This document shows positions 55,509 to 64,000 of a stretch of DNA of 64,000 bases, piece by piece (within the stretch, counting starts at the first letter, position 1; the number at the start of each line of letters is the position of its first letter). The stretch covers positions 1 through 64,000 of the forward strand of contig DYLP01000002.1 of the NCBI GenBank assembly GCA_020722005.1, read 5' to 3'. The DNA comes from Melioribacter roseus. GTDB lineage: Bacteria > Bacteroidota > Ignavibacteria > Ignavibacteriales > Melioribacteraceae. Both the position numbers and the translations under genes were made by a program. The notes under the pieces are model-generated. The model saw only the letters and a list, made by a program, of their open reading frames with translations, searched no databases and was not told the DNA's origin.

Positions 55509-56696
55509 CTACAACTTACTCAATACTGTTTGCGCAATTTGTTCACCAATGGACAGCGACGCAGTTGCAGCCGGCGAAGGTGCATTGCATACATGCACAA
55601 CTCTCTTGTCTTCCAGAACATAAAAATCGTCGAGCAGTCCGCCGTTTCGACTGCACGCCTGAGCTCTTACGCCTGCACCGCCCGGGATTAAATCGTCGTC
55701 GGTGATTGCTGGCATTAATTTCTTTAATTCCTTTACAAACGCTCTTTTGCTATAAGAGCGATAAAACTCACCCAGTCCTACTTTCCAATACTTAAATGCA
55801 ATTTTATAAAATCCGTGCCACGAAAAAATATCAAAACTATCTTTAAGATTAAAATCGAATTTCGAATAACCTTCTCTTTTGAAACTGAGCACCGCATTTG
55901 GGCCGGCTTCCAGCTCGCCATTAATCATACGCGTGAAATGAACTCCCAGAAACGGGAATGACGGATTCGGTACCGGATAAATAAGCCCATTGACGGCAGA
56001 TTGATTTTTTACTTTATAATATTCTCCACGAAAAGGAATGATACGTACATCCAATCGTGGATGCGTCATTTTTGCAACCCTGTCCGAATGCAACCCTGCG
56101 CATGAGGCTACCACCTTAGAAATATAAGTTGCTTTATCGGTAATCACCTCACAATAATCAGTATTAATTTTAATATCCTTAACGCCATTACCCAGTTCGA
56201 TATTGCCGTCGAGTTCGAGTATTCTGTCGAGATAAGCCGCCGCCACTTTCTTAAAATCGATAATTCCCGTTTGAGGCACATAAATTGCTCTGATGCCGGT
56301 TATATTGGGTTCTATCTTTTTAATCTCATCGCCTTCGATAATTTTCAGTCCGGTTAATCCATTTTCGATACCTCTGTTATAAATATTATCGAGTAATGGA
56401 ATTTGTTCAGATGTAACGGCGACAATAATTTTGCCGGTTAGTTTATATTCGATATTATGTTTGTCGCAAAAATCGAGCAGTAAGTGGTATCCACGTCTGC
56501 AATTCAGAGCTTTGAGACTGCCGGGTTTATAATAGATTCCGGAATGAATTACTCCGCTATTATTACCCGTTTGATGGGCTGCAATACGGGTTTCCTTTTC
56601 GATCAGAAGGATTTTCAAATTCGGATTGAATTCCAGAATTTTTAATCCTGTAGCCAGACCTACAATACCGGAGCCTATGATTATAATATCGTACAT
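55509..56696 (-). CDS. lhgO: L-2-hydroxyglutarate oxidase-like FAD enzyme
   Basis: A 395-residue DAO-family flavoprotein. It has the FAD-binding IIIIGSGIVGLATGLKIL (about 4-21), EKETRIAAHQTGNNSGVIHSGIYY (in pieces, about 37-60) typical of LhgO, and the late AGVRAQACSRNGGLLDDFYV and NAPSPAATASLSIGE. It oxidises L-2-hydroxyglutarate to 2-oxoglutarate, feeding quinone or oxygen. Its place within a polysaccharide locus is odd; LhgO-like genes do appear in such loci, and the substrate could be a different 2-hydroxyacid. Confidence 0.88.
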   Translation of the reverse strand: MYDIIIIGSGIVGLATGLKILEFNPNLKILLIEKETRIAAHQTGNNSGVIHSGIYYKPGSLKALNCRRGYHLLLDFCDKHNIEYKLTGKIIVAVTSEQIPLLDNIYNRGIENGLTGLKIIEGDEIKKIEPNITGIRAIYVPQTGIIDFKKVAAAYLDRILELDGNIELGNGVKDIKINTDYCEVITDKATYISKVVASCAGLHSDRVAKMTHPRLDVRIIPFRGEYYKVKNQSAVNGLIYPVPNPSFPFLGVHFTRMINGELEAGPNAVLSFKREGYSKFDFNLKDSFDIFSWHGFYKIAFKYWKVGLGEFYRSYSKRAFVKELKKLMPAITDDDLIPGGAGVRAQACSRNGGLLDDFYVLEDKRVVHVCNAPSPAATASLSIGEQIAQTVLSKL

Positions 56697-56700
56697 AAAT

Positions 56701-57834
56701 TTATTGATTTAAGATCCGTTTATAAATTTTCATATATTTTTCTGTCATAATATCCAATCCGAATTTTGACTTCAACGATAAATTATATCTGGCGATCTCT
56801 TCTTTATTTTCCTTTATATATAATAATTTCTCCATAAATTCATTCAAATTATTCAACTTATAGAGCTGTCTTACATCATTATTTATAATTTCGGAGTTGC
56901 CGCCCACATCTGTAGTAAGTATCGGCAATCCTGCGAAAAGAGCTTCCAATAAACTTATAGAGAGTCCTTCGTATCTCGAAGGAAGAACAAAAAGGTCGAA
57001 AGCTTTTATGTATTTGTATGATTCTTTAATAGCTCCCACAAGAAAGAAATCTTTTTCAAGACCCATATTTTGAATTTTCTTTTTGTATTCTTGACGAAAA
57101 AGTCCGTCTCCGATTATGATAATTTTTAACGTTGGTATATTTTTTTTAATTTCAGAAAAGTTCTCAATTAAAAAATCATAATTCTTTGGATATGAGAGTC
57201 TTCCCGTAGAGCCGATAATGAAACACTCCTCAAAATTATACTTGCAGAGTTCACCGAAGAATTCAATTGCTTGCTCTCTAGGTAAATACTCCAGCTCCTC
57301 TTCTGCAAGACCATTATAAATTACTTCGCCCGAACTAACTATTTTATGACGAATCGCTTCCTTAAAATTAATTTCGCTTACGAATATAGATGCATCCAAT
57401 AAGCCCGATAATGCTTTGAAATAATATTTTGTAAAAAACTTAAATAATCGATGAGATTGATAATTTTTATCCAGCAAAGAGAGTCCATGAAAAGTAAAAA
57501 CTATTTTAGGTTTGTACTTCAAAAAAAAAGTTGATATTGTAGAGAGCAAAGTATTGGTACTATTGAGGTGGATTATCTGAAATTTGTACTTTTTTAAGAG
57601 TCGATAAATATCATAAACAAAATAGAGAGCATTAAAAAGGTTGACATCACGTTTTAGAGATTTTAGATAATAATATTGGATATTATGCTTTTCTAATTCG
57701 TCGAAAAGATATCCCCCTTCGCCAGCGGCAACTGTAACATCTACTCCTTTTTTTTTTAATTCTTTTGCGAGATTTAAAACAAATACCTGAGCCCCGCCAA
57801 TTTCGGATTTTGTAATTACAAGAAGAACTTTCAT
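56701..57834 (-). CDS. GT4-family glycosyltransferase
   Basis: A 377-residue GT-B enzyme for polysaccharide assembly. The N-terminus has KSEIGGAQVFVLNLAKEL, the central linker FIIGSTGRLSYPKNYDFLIENF, and the donor-site E-x7-E region PSRYEGLSISLLEALFAGLPILTTDVGG (in pieces, about 280-307). Acceptor and donor cannot be read. It overlaps the previous GT4 gene by 4 bases (ATGA), so the two are translationally coupled. Confidence 0.9.
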   Translation of the reverse strand: MKVLLVITKSEIGGAQVFVLNLAKELKKKGVDVTVAAGEGGYLFDELEKHNIQYYYLKSLKRDVNLFNALYFVYDIYRLLKKYKFQIIHLNSTNTLLSTISTFFLKYKPKIVFTFHGLSLLDKNYQSHRLFKFFTKYYFKALSGLLDASIFVSEINFKEAIRHKIVSSGEVIYNGLAEEELEYLPREQAIEFFGELCKYNFEECFIIGSTGRLSYPKNYDFLIENFSEIKKNIPTLKIIIIGDGLFRQEYKKKIQNMGLEKDFFLVGAIKESYKYIKAFDLFVLPSRYEGLSISLLEALFAGLPILTTDVGGNSEIINNDVRQLYKLNNLNEFMEKLLYIKENKEEIARYNLSLKSKFGLDIMTEKYMKIYKRILNQ

Positions 57835-58940
57835 GATTTCATATCATTTATTATGGTATAAAATTTATGTGTTACTTTATTGATATTAAATTTTTCCGCC
57901 TGTTCTAAAGCTCTTTTTTTCATAATTAAATATTTCTCGTTATCATTGATAAACAAAATTATTTTATCGACAAAAGCGTCAACATCGTATGGGTCGAATG
58001 TAAAGCCTCCTTCTCCGACCACCTCTGGCAAAGAGGAAGTATCCGAAGTTAAAACCGGTAGTCCGCATTTCATTGCTTCGAGGGGAGGTATCCCAAAGCC
58101 TTCGTAAAATGAAGGAAAAAGAAATAAGAATGCTTTGTTATACAGAAAGTTCAGTTCTTCATCATTAACATGATTTACAATAATTATTTTATCTTTTCTC
58201 TTTTCCAATTCACCTTTTATGTCGTTATAACCGTAATTTGGTTTTCCAACAATTACCAACGGTAACTTATAACCTTTATTCCACAAATTATCGATAATAT
58301 TTATCAAGCCAATAATATTCTTTCTTTTCTCAATTGCACCGACGTACAGTAAATATTTCTCTGGCAACTCAATTTTAATTTTTTGTTCAATTTTAAAATT
58401 AGATATCGGATAAAAACATTCATTTGCAGTATTGTAAGTTACCTCAATTTTATTTTCGGGAATATTAAAAAGCCGAATAATATCTCTTTTTGAATGTTCC
58501 GAAACTGTTAAAACCTTATCCGCTACTTTAAGACTGCGAGGAAGTACAGTACTCAGATAAGTTCTATAACTAAAAGAATAATACTCTTTAAAAATAAATG
58601 GGATAACATCATGAATTACTGTAACATATTTAATGTTATCAATTCTTTTATAAGGTAAAATAATGTTTGGAGAAATAAAAAAGTTAATATTATATTTTTT
58701 TAGCAACTTTGGTATAATGATATTCATCCAGAATGGAGAAAATAATTTATATGGAAGACTGGAAGTGTACTTAATTATTTTGTAAAAGTTATTGTCTACA
58801 TTATTCAAGTCTTTGGTAGTAAATAAATAATATTCGTTACTTTTATCAATCTGAGGAAGTTTTATTAATATATTCTGCAGGTAACGACCTGTACCGGTCA
58901 GTCCTCTGTTAAGTACCCTGCAATCAATAGCGATTTTCAT
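57831..58940 (-). CDS. GT4-family glycosyltransferase
   Basis: A 369-residue GT-B enzyme. The N-terminus DCRVLNRGLTGTGRYLQNIL (in pieces), VTVIHDVIPF, KVLTVSEHSKRDIIRLF and the donor motif PSFYEGFGIPPLEAMKCGLPVLTSDTSSLPEV (in pieces, about 280-310) match the GT4 mannosyltransferase-like group. The gene is strongly AT-rich compared with the housekeeping genes. It follows the polymerase gene by 5 bases. Confidence 0.9.
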   Translation of the reverse strand: MKIAIDCRVLNRGLTGTGRYLQNILIKLPQIDKSNEYYLFTTKDLNNVDNNFYKIIKYTSSLPYKLFSPFWMNIIIPKLLKKYNINFFISPNIILPYKRIDNIKYVTVIHDVIPFIFKEYYSFSYRTYLSTVLPRSLKVADKVLTVSEHSKRDIIRLFNIPENKIEVTYNTANECFYPISNFKIEQKIKIELPEKYLLYVGAIEKRKNIIGLINIIDNLWNKGYKLPLVIVGKPNYGYNDIKGELEKRKDKIIIVNHVNDEELNFLYNKAFLFLFPSFYEGFGIPPLEAMKCGLPVLTSDTSSLPEVVGEGGFTFDPYDVDAFVDKIILFINDNEKYLIMKKRALEQAEKFNINKVTHKFYTIINDMKS

Positions 58941-58945
58941 ATGAG

Positions 58946-60184
58946 TTATTTTATTATATATAAAGTTGTAGTGTATAATACTATTATATCAAATATATAA
59001 AACAGCCAGCTTAACATAGGATTAAAAAAAGAAAATAAAATAACCATAACAAAAATACCATACAATGTAACTGAATTTAAATTCGGATTTGTTCGCAACC
59101 GATAGTAAACGAATGAAGTTACAAATCCGAATAAATAAGGTAATATTAATATTCCAAACACATAAAAATCTCTAAAATTAACAAAGAACATACCATAGGT
59201 GTTATAATTATAATTTATCAAATAAGGATTGTCTATATAATTAATATATTCGTGCAACCAATGTTTTATACCACTTATAGCGAACAAAAAATCGAATGAC
59301 GATAATCCATATGTAAATTCTTTCAACTTCGTAGTTGCATATGCATAATTCTCCAAATTCATAGCTATGTACATATATGGTTCAGTGAAAATAGAATATT
59401 TCGCACTGTATTTCATTTGAGATACTTGATGAAAATATTGTAGTATCAAATTTCCAGCTCTTAGAGAAAGAATTAGATAAGATATGCCCGCTATAAATAT
59501 TATTATAACAAAGAAGGTTTTAAAATTGAATTTATTTGTTCCATAATATAGAAGCACAATGGATAGAATTATGGTTATAAACACTCCGAAACGTTGCAAC
59601 AAAAAAAGGAAAGTTATTAATGTTACCAGAAACAACAAAAATAATAGTGATTTCTTATAGTACTGTTTTTTAATCAAAATAATGTAAGCGATAACAAAAT
59701 ATAAAATTAATGGAGCTAAATGTATCAGCAAGCCAACACCAAAAAGACTCCAGCGAGTTCTTGCTTCATTAGGATATTTTGTAAAAAGAGGGACAAATCC
59801 GACATATAAATAAATCACAAGGTATGAGAAAACATATATAATGAACAATATTATAATTACACGCACAAGTTTAATTTCGTTTATGTTGCTACTAATGAAA
59901 TTAGCTCTTATAGTTTTTAACGACATCATATCTTTGTCAAAAAAAATTACATATACCGTAAATATGCCAGCCAGTACAGAGAGAACCGGGATTAAAAGAT
60001 AGACCCAACTAATTATAGGCCAATCAAATTGCAATCGGCTCAATTTAAGATGTGTAACTCCGATTGCCAACAGCCATACCATCAAGAATAACTTCCCTGG
60101 GGATAAAAGATCCGTTGTTTTCGATAAAGAAACCATCAAAATAAATACTAGTATAATCAATAACGAAAAACTTATTACATTCAT
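58946..60184 (-). CDS. Wzy-like O-antigen/oligosaccharide polymerase
   Basis: A 412-residue very hydrophobic protein with 10-12 predicted membrane helices and a larger loop between late helices (about 270-335), containing aromatic and Asn-rich sequence. Wzy polymerases lack strong motifs, so the call rests on topology, low sequence conservation, AT-rich composition and position between GT4, Wzx and Wzz genes. It would polymerise repeat units on the outer face of the inner membrane. Confidence 0.75.
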   Translation of the reverse strand: MNVISFSLLIILVFILMVSLSKTTDLLSPGKLFLMVWLLAIGVTHLKLSRLQFDWPIISWVYLLIPVLSVLAGIFTVYVIFFDKDMMSLKTIRANFISSNINEIKLVRVIIILFIIYVFSYLVIYLYVGFVPLFTKYPNEARTRWSLFGVGLLIHLAPLILYFVIAYIILIKKQYYKKSLLFLLFLVTLITFLFLLQRFGVFITIILSIVLLYYGTNKFNFKTFFVIIIFIAGISYLILSLRAGNLILQYFHQVSQMKYSAKYSIFTEPYMYIAMNLENYAYATTKLKEFTYGLSSFDFLFAISGIKHWLHEYINYIDNPYLINYNYNTYGMFFVNFRDFYVFGILILPYLFGFVTSFVYYRLRTNPNLNSVTLYGIFVMVILFSFFNPMLSWLFYIFDIIVLYTTTLYIIK

Positions 60185-60198
60185 ACTTCCATCGCAAA

Positions 60199-61647
60199 TT
60201 ATTTATAAACTGAAATAAGAGCTTTTTCCTCCTTAGTTAAAAAGATATAGTAACCAAATACTGTTAAATATATTAAGTAGATGAAAATGTGAGCTAATAT
60301 CGTCTTTATAAAAAATACAGCAAGCCCAAATAAAATAATTGAAAACAAAAAATAGACATTTTGTTTATTTAAATACCATTTCTTGCATATATCATAGCTA
60401 AAGAAAAAATATGTTATTAGAATCAGTGAATTAGTTATAAAGCCTGTCCATACAACACCCAACACGCCATATTTTTGTATGAATATTATATTTATCAGAA
60501 CACTAATTATTGTTACCAAAATAACTGTGTAAGCCCTTATATGTTGTTTGTTTGAAGTAGTAAGTAATAAACCCAAAGGTTCTACCATAAATCTTATTAC
60601 TATTACGAAAACGTAGTACTTTAGCACATCAGCAGAAACATGATATTGACTATTGGCATATACAATATCAATTATATTTTGTGAATTAAAATAAACTAAT
60701 AAAGCAGCGGGGAAAATAATGATCATTAATAATTTATTTAATAAGCTTGAGTATCTTTCCCATGTTAATTTATTTTCTTTATTCAGCCTTGACAATGCAG
60801 GCAATAAAGCATTATTAATAATTTCTGGGATAATCAGCAAAATAACCAATAATTTAAAGGCGGCTTGAAATATTCCAACAGATTTTTCGCCTATAATATA
60901 TGCCAACAATATTGTATCAATATTATAGTACAAATAATTGAATATATAATGCGTTCCAAATATACTTACTTTACTTCTGTATTTTTTAAGAACATCAAAA
61001 TCAAATATGATTCTAATTTTGCTAATAAATTTTAATGATTTTTGGATGGCCAATAACAGCACAATATATCTAAACGTCACCAAGGAGAGAGCAACATATT
61101 TAATATCAAATTTGAAAAAGTTTAGAAGAGCTATAACGATAATTACAAGAAGGTTATATATAAAAGTTATTTTTGTTTCTATTTCTAATTTTTCTAAAGC
61201 TCGAAAAAAAGCAAATAAGTAATTTATAAACGATGTAGCGATTAAGTAGAAATTTAAAATTAAAAGCAACTGAAAAGCTAAATCACTTAGATTTACAACA
61301 AGAGCATATATAAACAGCAATAAGGATGCTAACCCAATAAAAACAAGCTTAATAGTTATAAGCTCATTAAAAATAACATTAATACTTTTAATATTTTTTG
61401 GTAAATCAGTAGTTAATAGAATATCAAGACCAAAATCTGCAAGATAAAGAAAGATAGTAACCACAGTAAAAGCGTATGTAAATTGCCCAAATATTTCCGG
61501 TCCGTAATAGCGTGCAATTGTCCAAAAAAGAAAAAAATTGGCAATAACACGAAAGGTTGTCGTTAAGAAAGAAAAAAAGGAATTTTTCTTTATACTTCTT
61601 TCTTTATTTATGTCTAAATTCTGCTTAGTCACACTCTTATATATCAA
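60199..61647 (-). CDS. Wzx-like O-unit flippase
   Basis: A 482-residue membrane protein with 12-14 helices and the MOP-flippase N-terminal pattern FRVIANFFLFWTIARYYGPEIFGQFTYAF (in pieces, about 30-60). It moves undecaprenyl-linked repeat units to the periplasm. The start is TTG, overlapping the TGA of the preceding GT4 gene (TTGA), with no evident ribosome site, so coupling is likely; a GTG five codons on is an alternative. It is the second flippase of the window. Confidence 0.87.
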   Translation of the reverse strand: MIYKSVTKQNLDINKERSIKKNSFFSFLTTTFRVIANFFLFWTIARYYGPEIFGQFTYAFTVVTIFLYLADFGLDILLTTDLPKNIKSINVIFNELITIKLVFIGLASLLLFIYALVVNLSDLAFQLLLILNFYLIATSFINYLFAFFRALEKLEIETKITFIYNLLVIIVIALLNFFKFDIKYVALSLVTFRYIVLLLAIQKSLKFISKIRIIFDFDVLKKYRSKVSIFGTHYIFNYLYYNIDTILLAYIIGEKSVGIFQAAFKLLVILLIIPEIINNALLPALSRLNKENKLTWERYSSLLNKLLMIIIFPAALLVYFNSQNIIDIVYANSQYHVSADVLKYYVFVIVIRFMVEPLGLLLTTSNKQHIRAYTVILVTIISVLINIIFIQKYGVLGVVWTGFITNSLILITYFFFSYDICKKWYLNKQNVYFLFSIILFGLAVFFIKTILAHIFIYLIYLTVFGYYIFLTKEEKALISVYK

Positions 61648-62720
61648 AATAGAAGTTTATAAATTTTCAAATGCTCTTTCGCAATATTTTCATAATTGTA
61701 CAAAGACAAATCCCCATAATTTAAATTTCTACGTATCTCTTCGTTATTAGCATCAATTGTATGAAGTACACTTAAAAACGAGTCTTCAATCTTTAGTTTA
61801 AAAACTTTCATCTGATTATTGTGCCGTTGGTTTAATTCAATCGAAGTTGGAATATTCGATATAATTATTGGAACATTTTGACTCATAGCTTCTATAATCG
61901 GCATACCAAACCCTTCATAAATTGAAGGGAAAATAAATCCTCGACTGAATTTGTATAATGCCGGTATATCATAATCATCAACATAACCAAGACTTAGTAT
62001 TCCATTTTCTTTATTGATTAACTTTTCAAATTCGCTTGATCCCCACCATTTATAGCCTCCCAACACAAGGAGAGTAGTTCTATCGATTATTCTTTCTTTT
62101 TTGGCTTTAATAAATGCCTTAAGCAAGAATTCGGTATTTTTTCTTTTCGATAAACTTCCTAGAAAAAAGTAGTAACTATACGGCTCTAAATTGTACTTCT
62201 TCAGTTGTTGCACTGATGGTTTAGCAGTTAAAAATAGATCTCTAATACCATCGTAAGCAACATATAACTTTTCTTCCCATCTACTTCCGAACATATTTAA
62301 TAATTCGTTTCTCACAGAATTAGAAGGCGTAATTACTCCATCAGCTCTCTTTAACGCTTTTTTTATTGTATGTCTATTATAACTGATATATATAAAAGGA
62401 ACAGTATCTGGATAAAGAAATACACCTAAATCGTGAATAGTTACAACTTTTTTACACCTGGAATTAATAAAGGGGACATAGTAATTTTGGAAGTGTATTA
62501 TGTCAAATCTACGAAATGGATGTAGAGTGTTAATTAATGCATCAATAGCAAATTTTCTCGAGCCCTTCGGGAAATATTTCATTTTTGAATAATCTGTTAT
62601 GGAACAATCAGCTATACGAGACAGGTGTTTATATAATAGTAATGCATGATAACCTATACCGGTAGGATACCTGTAGGTCGACATTCCTTCGTCAATGAGT
62701 ATTCTCAGTTTATGCGACAT
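61644..62720 (-). CDS. GT4-family glycosyltransferase
   Basis: A 358-residue GT-B enzyme: RYPTGIGYHALLLYKHL at the N-terminus, VVTIHDLGVFLYPD (about 91-104), VITPSNSVRNELL, YYFFLGSLSKRKNTEFLLKAF (in pieces), and the donor motif PSIYEGFGMPIIEAMSQNVPIIISN (in pieces, about 264-288). The pattern is that of mannosyltransferase-like GT4 enzymes. It follows the Wzz-like gene by 22 bases and is coupled to the flippase. Confidence 0.9.
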   Translation of the reverse strand: MSHKLRILIDEGMSTYRYPTGIGYHALLLYKHLSRIADCSITDYSKMKYFPKGSRKFAIDALINTLHPFRRFDIIHFQNYYVPFINSRCKKVVTIHDLGVFLYPDTVPFIYISYNRHTIKKALKRADGVITPSNSVRNELLNMFGSRWEEKLYVAYDGIRDLFLTAKPSVQQLKKYNLEPYSYYFFLGSLSKRKNTEFLLKAFIKAKKERIIDRTTLLVLGGYKWWGSSEFEKLINKENGILSLGYVDDYDIPALYKFSRGFIFPSIYEGFGMPIIEAMSQNVPIIISNIPTSIELNQRHNNQMKVFKLKIEDSFLSVLHTIDANNEEIRRNLNYGDLSLYNYENIAKEHLKIYKLLF

Positions 62721-62742
62721 TCAAGTTGTTATACTGGGTTTA

Positions 62743-63975
62743 TTAATTTTGTTTCCTTTTAATCTTTAACCAGCTCGTTAATTCATCATACTTATGGGGA
62801 TTTATAGATTTAATCTTATACAATAACTCGAGGAAAAATATAATAAAGATGCCGAGGATTACTGAGACAACAAAACTTACTGCTGCATAAATACTGCCCT
62901 TCGGTTTTGCTTTCCTGTCTGCAGGTCCGGCTTTATCGAGCATAAGAACACTTGGAGTATTGCGTACTTCTTCCACTTTTGCCTGTTCATATAAAGGCTG
63001 AATAAACTCTAATATTTTATACTGGATTTCCAGATTTCTGTAAATTTTCAAATATTGATTTCCCATTTCAGGGGCTTCCTTGAATGGGATTAATAATTTT
63101 ACCTCTTTCTGAGAAGCATCCTTACCGGCGTTGAGCAAGTCAATCTTATTTTTAAGTTCATTTAATTCTATTTGAGTAGTATGAGTAAGAGGATGGTCTT
63201 TCCCATACATCTGTTTTACGACATTATATTCCATTTCTTTACGATACATATCAAGATAAATGTCAGACATCGATTTAACCGTAGCCTCAAGCTGTTCCGG
63301 TACGGCGATTACTCCGTATTTTTCCTGAAATTTTTGCATTTCTGTTTCCAGGTTTTTAATATCTTCCAGGTTTTGCAAATATCTTTTTTCAATAAATTCC
63401 CTATTTGCTTTGGCGCTTGTAACGCTTAACTGCGTATTGATTTCATTTAGTTTATCTACCATATAATTCGCTATATCGGCGGCTTTTTGCGGATCCTTGT
63501 CATACACTGTAATTGTCAGATTACCTTCTTCCTGAATTTCCAGGTCGAGATTTGATTGCCATTTTTTTACAACCTTTTCGTAGTAATCGTCTTCCATATT
63601 ATATTCTTCGCGTAGTTTAAATCTTTTGATAATATCGTCAGTCAAAGTAGCGCTTCTAAGAATTGCAATGTACCGATCGGTTTCAGTGCTCCCTCCAGTC
63701 AAAGCAGCTAATCCTTTGCTGGCGGAAAATCCTTTTGCCAAACTCGATAATCCTGACAAAGTAGATAACAGGTCGTTTCTTTCAGCAGCCAATACAGATG
63801 CGGTCGACTTGTACCATTTGGGCGATAGCAATGCATAAGCTGTTGCACTTACAGTTATCATAAAAACAAACCAGAATAAAAATTTCCTGTACTTGACCAG
63901 TACCGTTAAAAATTCTATAAACGTTGTACCCACTAATTCTGTTTGCTGTTCGGATGATCGACTTATTTGATTCAT
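62743..63975 (-). CDS. Wzz-like polysaccharide chain-length determinant
   Basis: A 410-residue inner-membrane protein of the polysaccharide co-polymerase group. It has an N-terminal helix (FLFWFVFMITVSATAYALL, about 33-51), a periplasmic domain rich in coiled coil (about 150-310), the proline-rich DKAGPADRKAKPKGS, and a second helix (AAVSFVVSVILGIFIIFFLELL, about 365-385). There is no Walker-type kinase domain, so it regulates chain length or export without its own tyrosine kinase. The gene entering from the right edge is not visible. Confidence 0.87.
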   Translation of the reverse strand: MNQISRSSEQQTELVGTTFIEFLTVLVKYRKFLFWFVFMITVSATAYALLSPKWYKSTASVLAAERNDLLSTLSGLSSLAKGFSASKGLAALTGGSTETDRYIAILRSATLTDDIIKRFKLREEYNMEDDYYEKVVKKWQSNLDLEIQEEGNLTITVYDKDPQKAADIANYMVDKLNEINTQLSVTSAKANREFIEKRYLQNLEDIKNLETEMQKFQEKYGVIAVPEQLEATVKSMSDIYLDMYRKEMEYNVVKQMYGKDHPLTHTTQIELNELKNKIDLLNAGKDASQKEVKLLIPFKEAPEMGNQYLKIYRNLEIQYKILEFIQPLYEQAKVEEVRNTPSVLMLDKAGPADRKAKPKGSIYAAVSFVVSVILGIFIIFFLELLYKIKSINPHKYDELTSWLKIKRKQN

Positions 63976-64000
63976 AATTTTTCCGTTATTTATTTTACCC

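Noticed and set aside
63976-64000. Partial gene at the right edge
   Set aside because: Only 25 bases are available and no frame can be supported.

Overview
The window reads as a chromosome segment of a Gram-negative bacterium of the Bacteroidetes/Chlorobi/Ignavibacteria group, most likely an Ignavibacteria member (Melioribacter/Ignavibacterium-like). This is inferred from the combination of a PorV-family protein, a secreted protein with a type IX secretion (T9SS) style C-terminal domain, a CarboxypepD_reg/TonB-dependent receptor, a GWxTD protein, a split ATP synthase operon without beta and epsilon genes, LPS-type genes (LptF/LptG, LpxL-like, GT9) and ordinary sigma70-like promoters. No species can be proved from sequence reading alone. 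I saw no rRNA, tRNA, CRISPR array, insertion sequence or phage gene; the only stable RNA recognised is tmRNA.

Layout. 0-4.4 kb, leftward: a short YccF remnant, tmRNA (ssrA), a PduO-type cobalamin adenosyltransferase, a YgfZ-like protein, a lipoprotein and an M20 peptidase. 4.5-7.0 kb, rightward: two LptF/LptG permeases. 7.0-13.4 kb, leftward: a tight four-gene unit of a periplasmic Fn3-like protein, a FecR-domain protein, an outer-membrane barrel with Ig-like N-terminus, and a CHASE2-class III nucleotide cyclase; this is the best candidate in the window for a poorly described system. 13.5-15.0 kb: DUF3467 and TPR proteins. 15.2-19.5 kb, rightward: adenosine deaminase, an orphan small protein, urocanase and a SerA-type dehydrogenase.

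19.6-33.9 kb, leftward: an MqnA-like paralogue, the conserved ffh-rpsP-khpA-rimM-trmD-rplS block, the F0F1 ATPase operon (two small assembly-type membrane proteins, a, c, b, delta, alpha, gamma), bactofilin with an M23 peptidase, a GT9 heptosyltransferase, an LpxL-like acyltransferase and a GWxTD protein. 34.0-41.7 kb: a three-gene outer-membrane unit (TonB-dependent receptor, T9SS-type secreted protein, PorV-like protein) with a strong promoter, a short leader reading frame coupled to the receptor start and a strong terminator.

41.8-51.4 kb, leftward: thioredoxin, acyl-CoA dehydrogenase, a FabL/FabI-like enoyl reductase, DnaE, dUTPase, a Wzx-like flippase, a thioesterase and AccA. 51.4-64 kb: a surface polysaccharide locus holding a GT2 fused to a degenerate sugar-phosphotransferase, a polyprenol-phosphate mannosyltransferase-like GT2, an intact polyprenyl glycosylphosphotransferase, an LhgO-like oxidase, three GT4 enzymes, a Wzy-like polymerase, a second Wzx and a Wzz-like chain-length protein. 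The Wzy/Wzx/GT4 core is visibly more AT-rich than its flanks, which suggests exchangeable cassette DNA.

About ten starts were moved from the longest-frame start to an internal start, or kept on TTG/GTG, because of Shine-Dalgarno spacing, overlap with the upstream gene or family length; the reasons are given with each gene.
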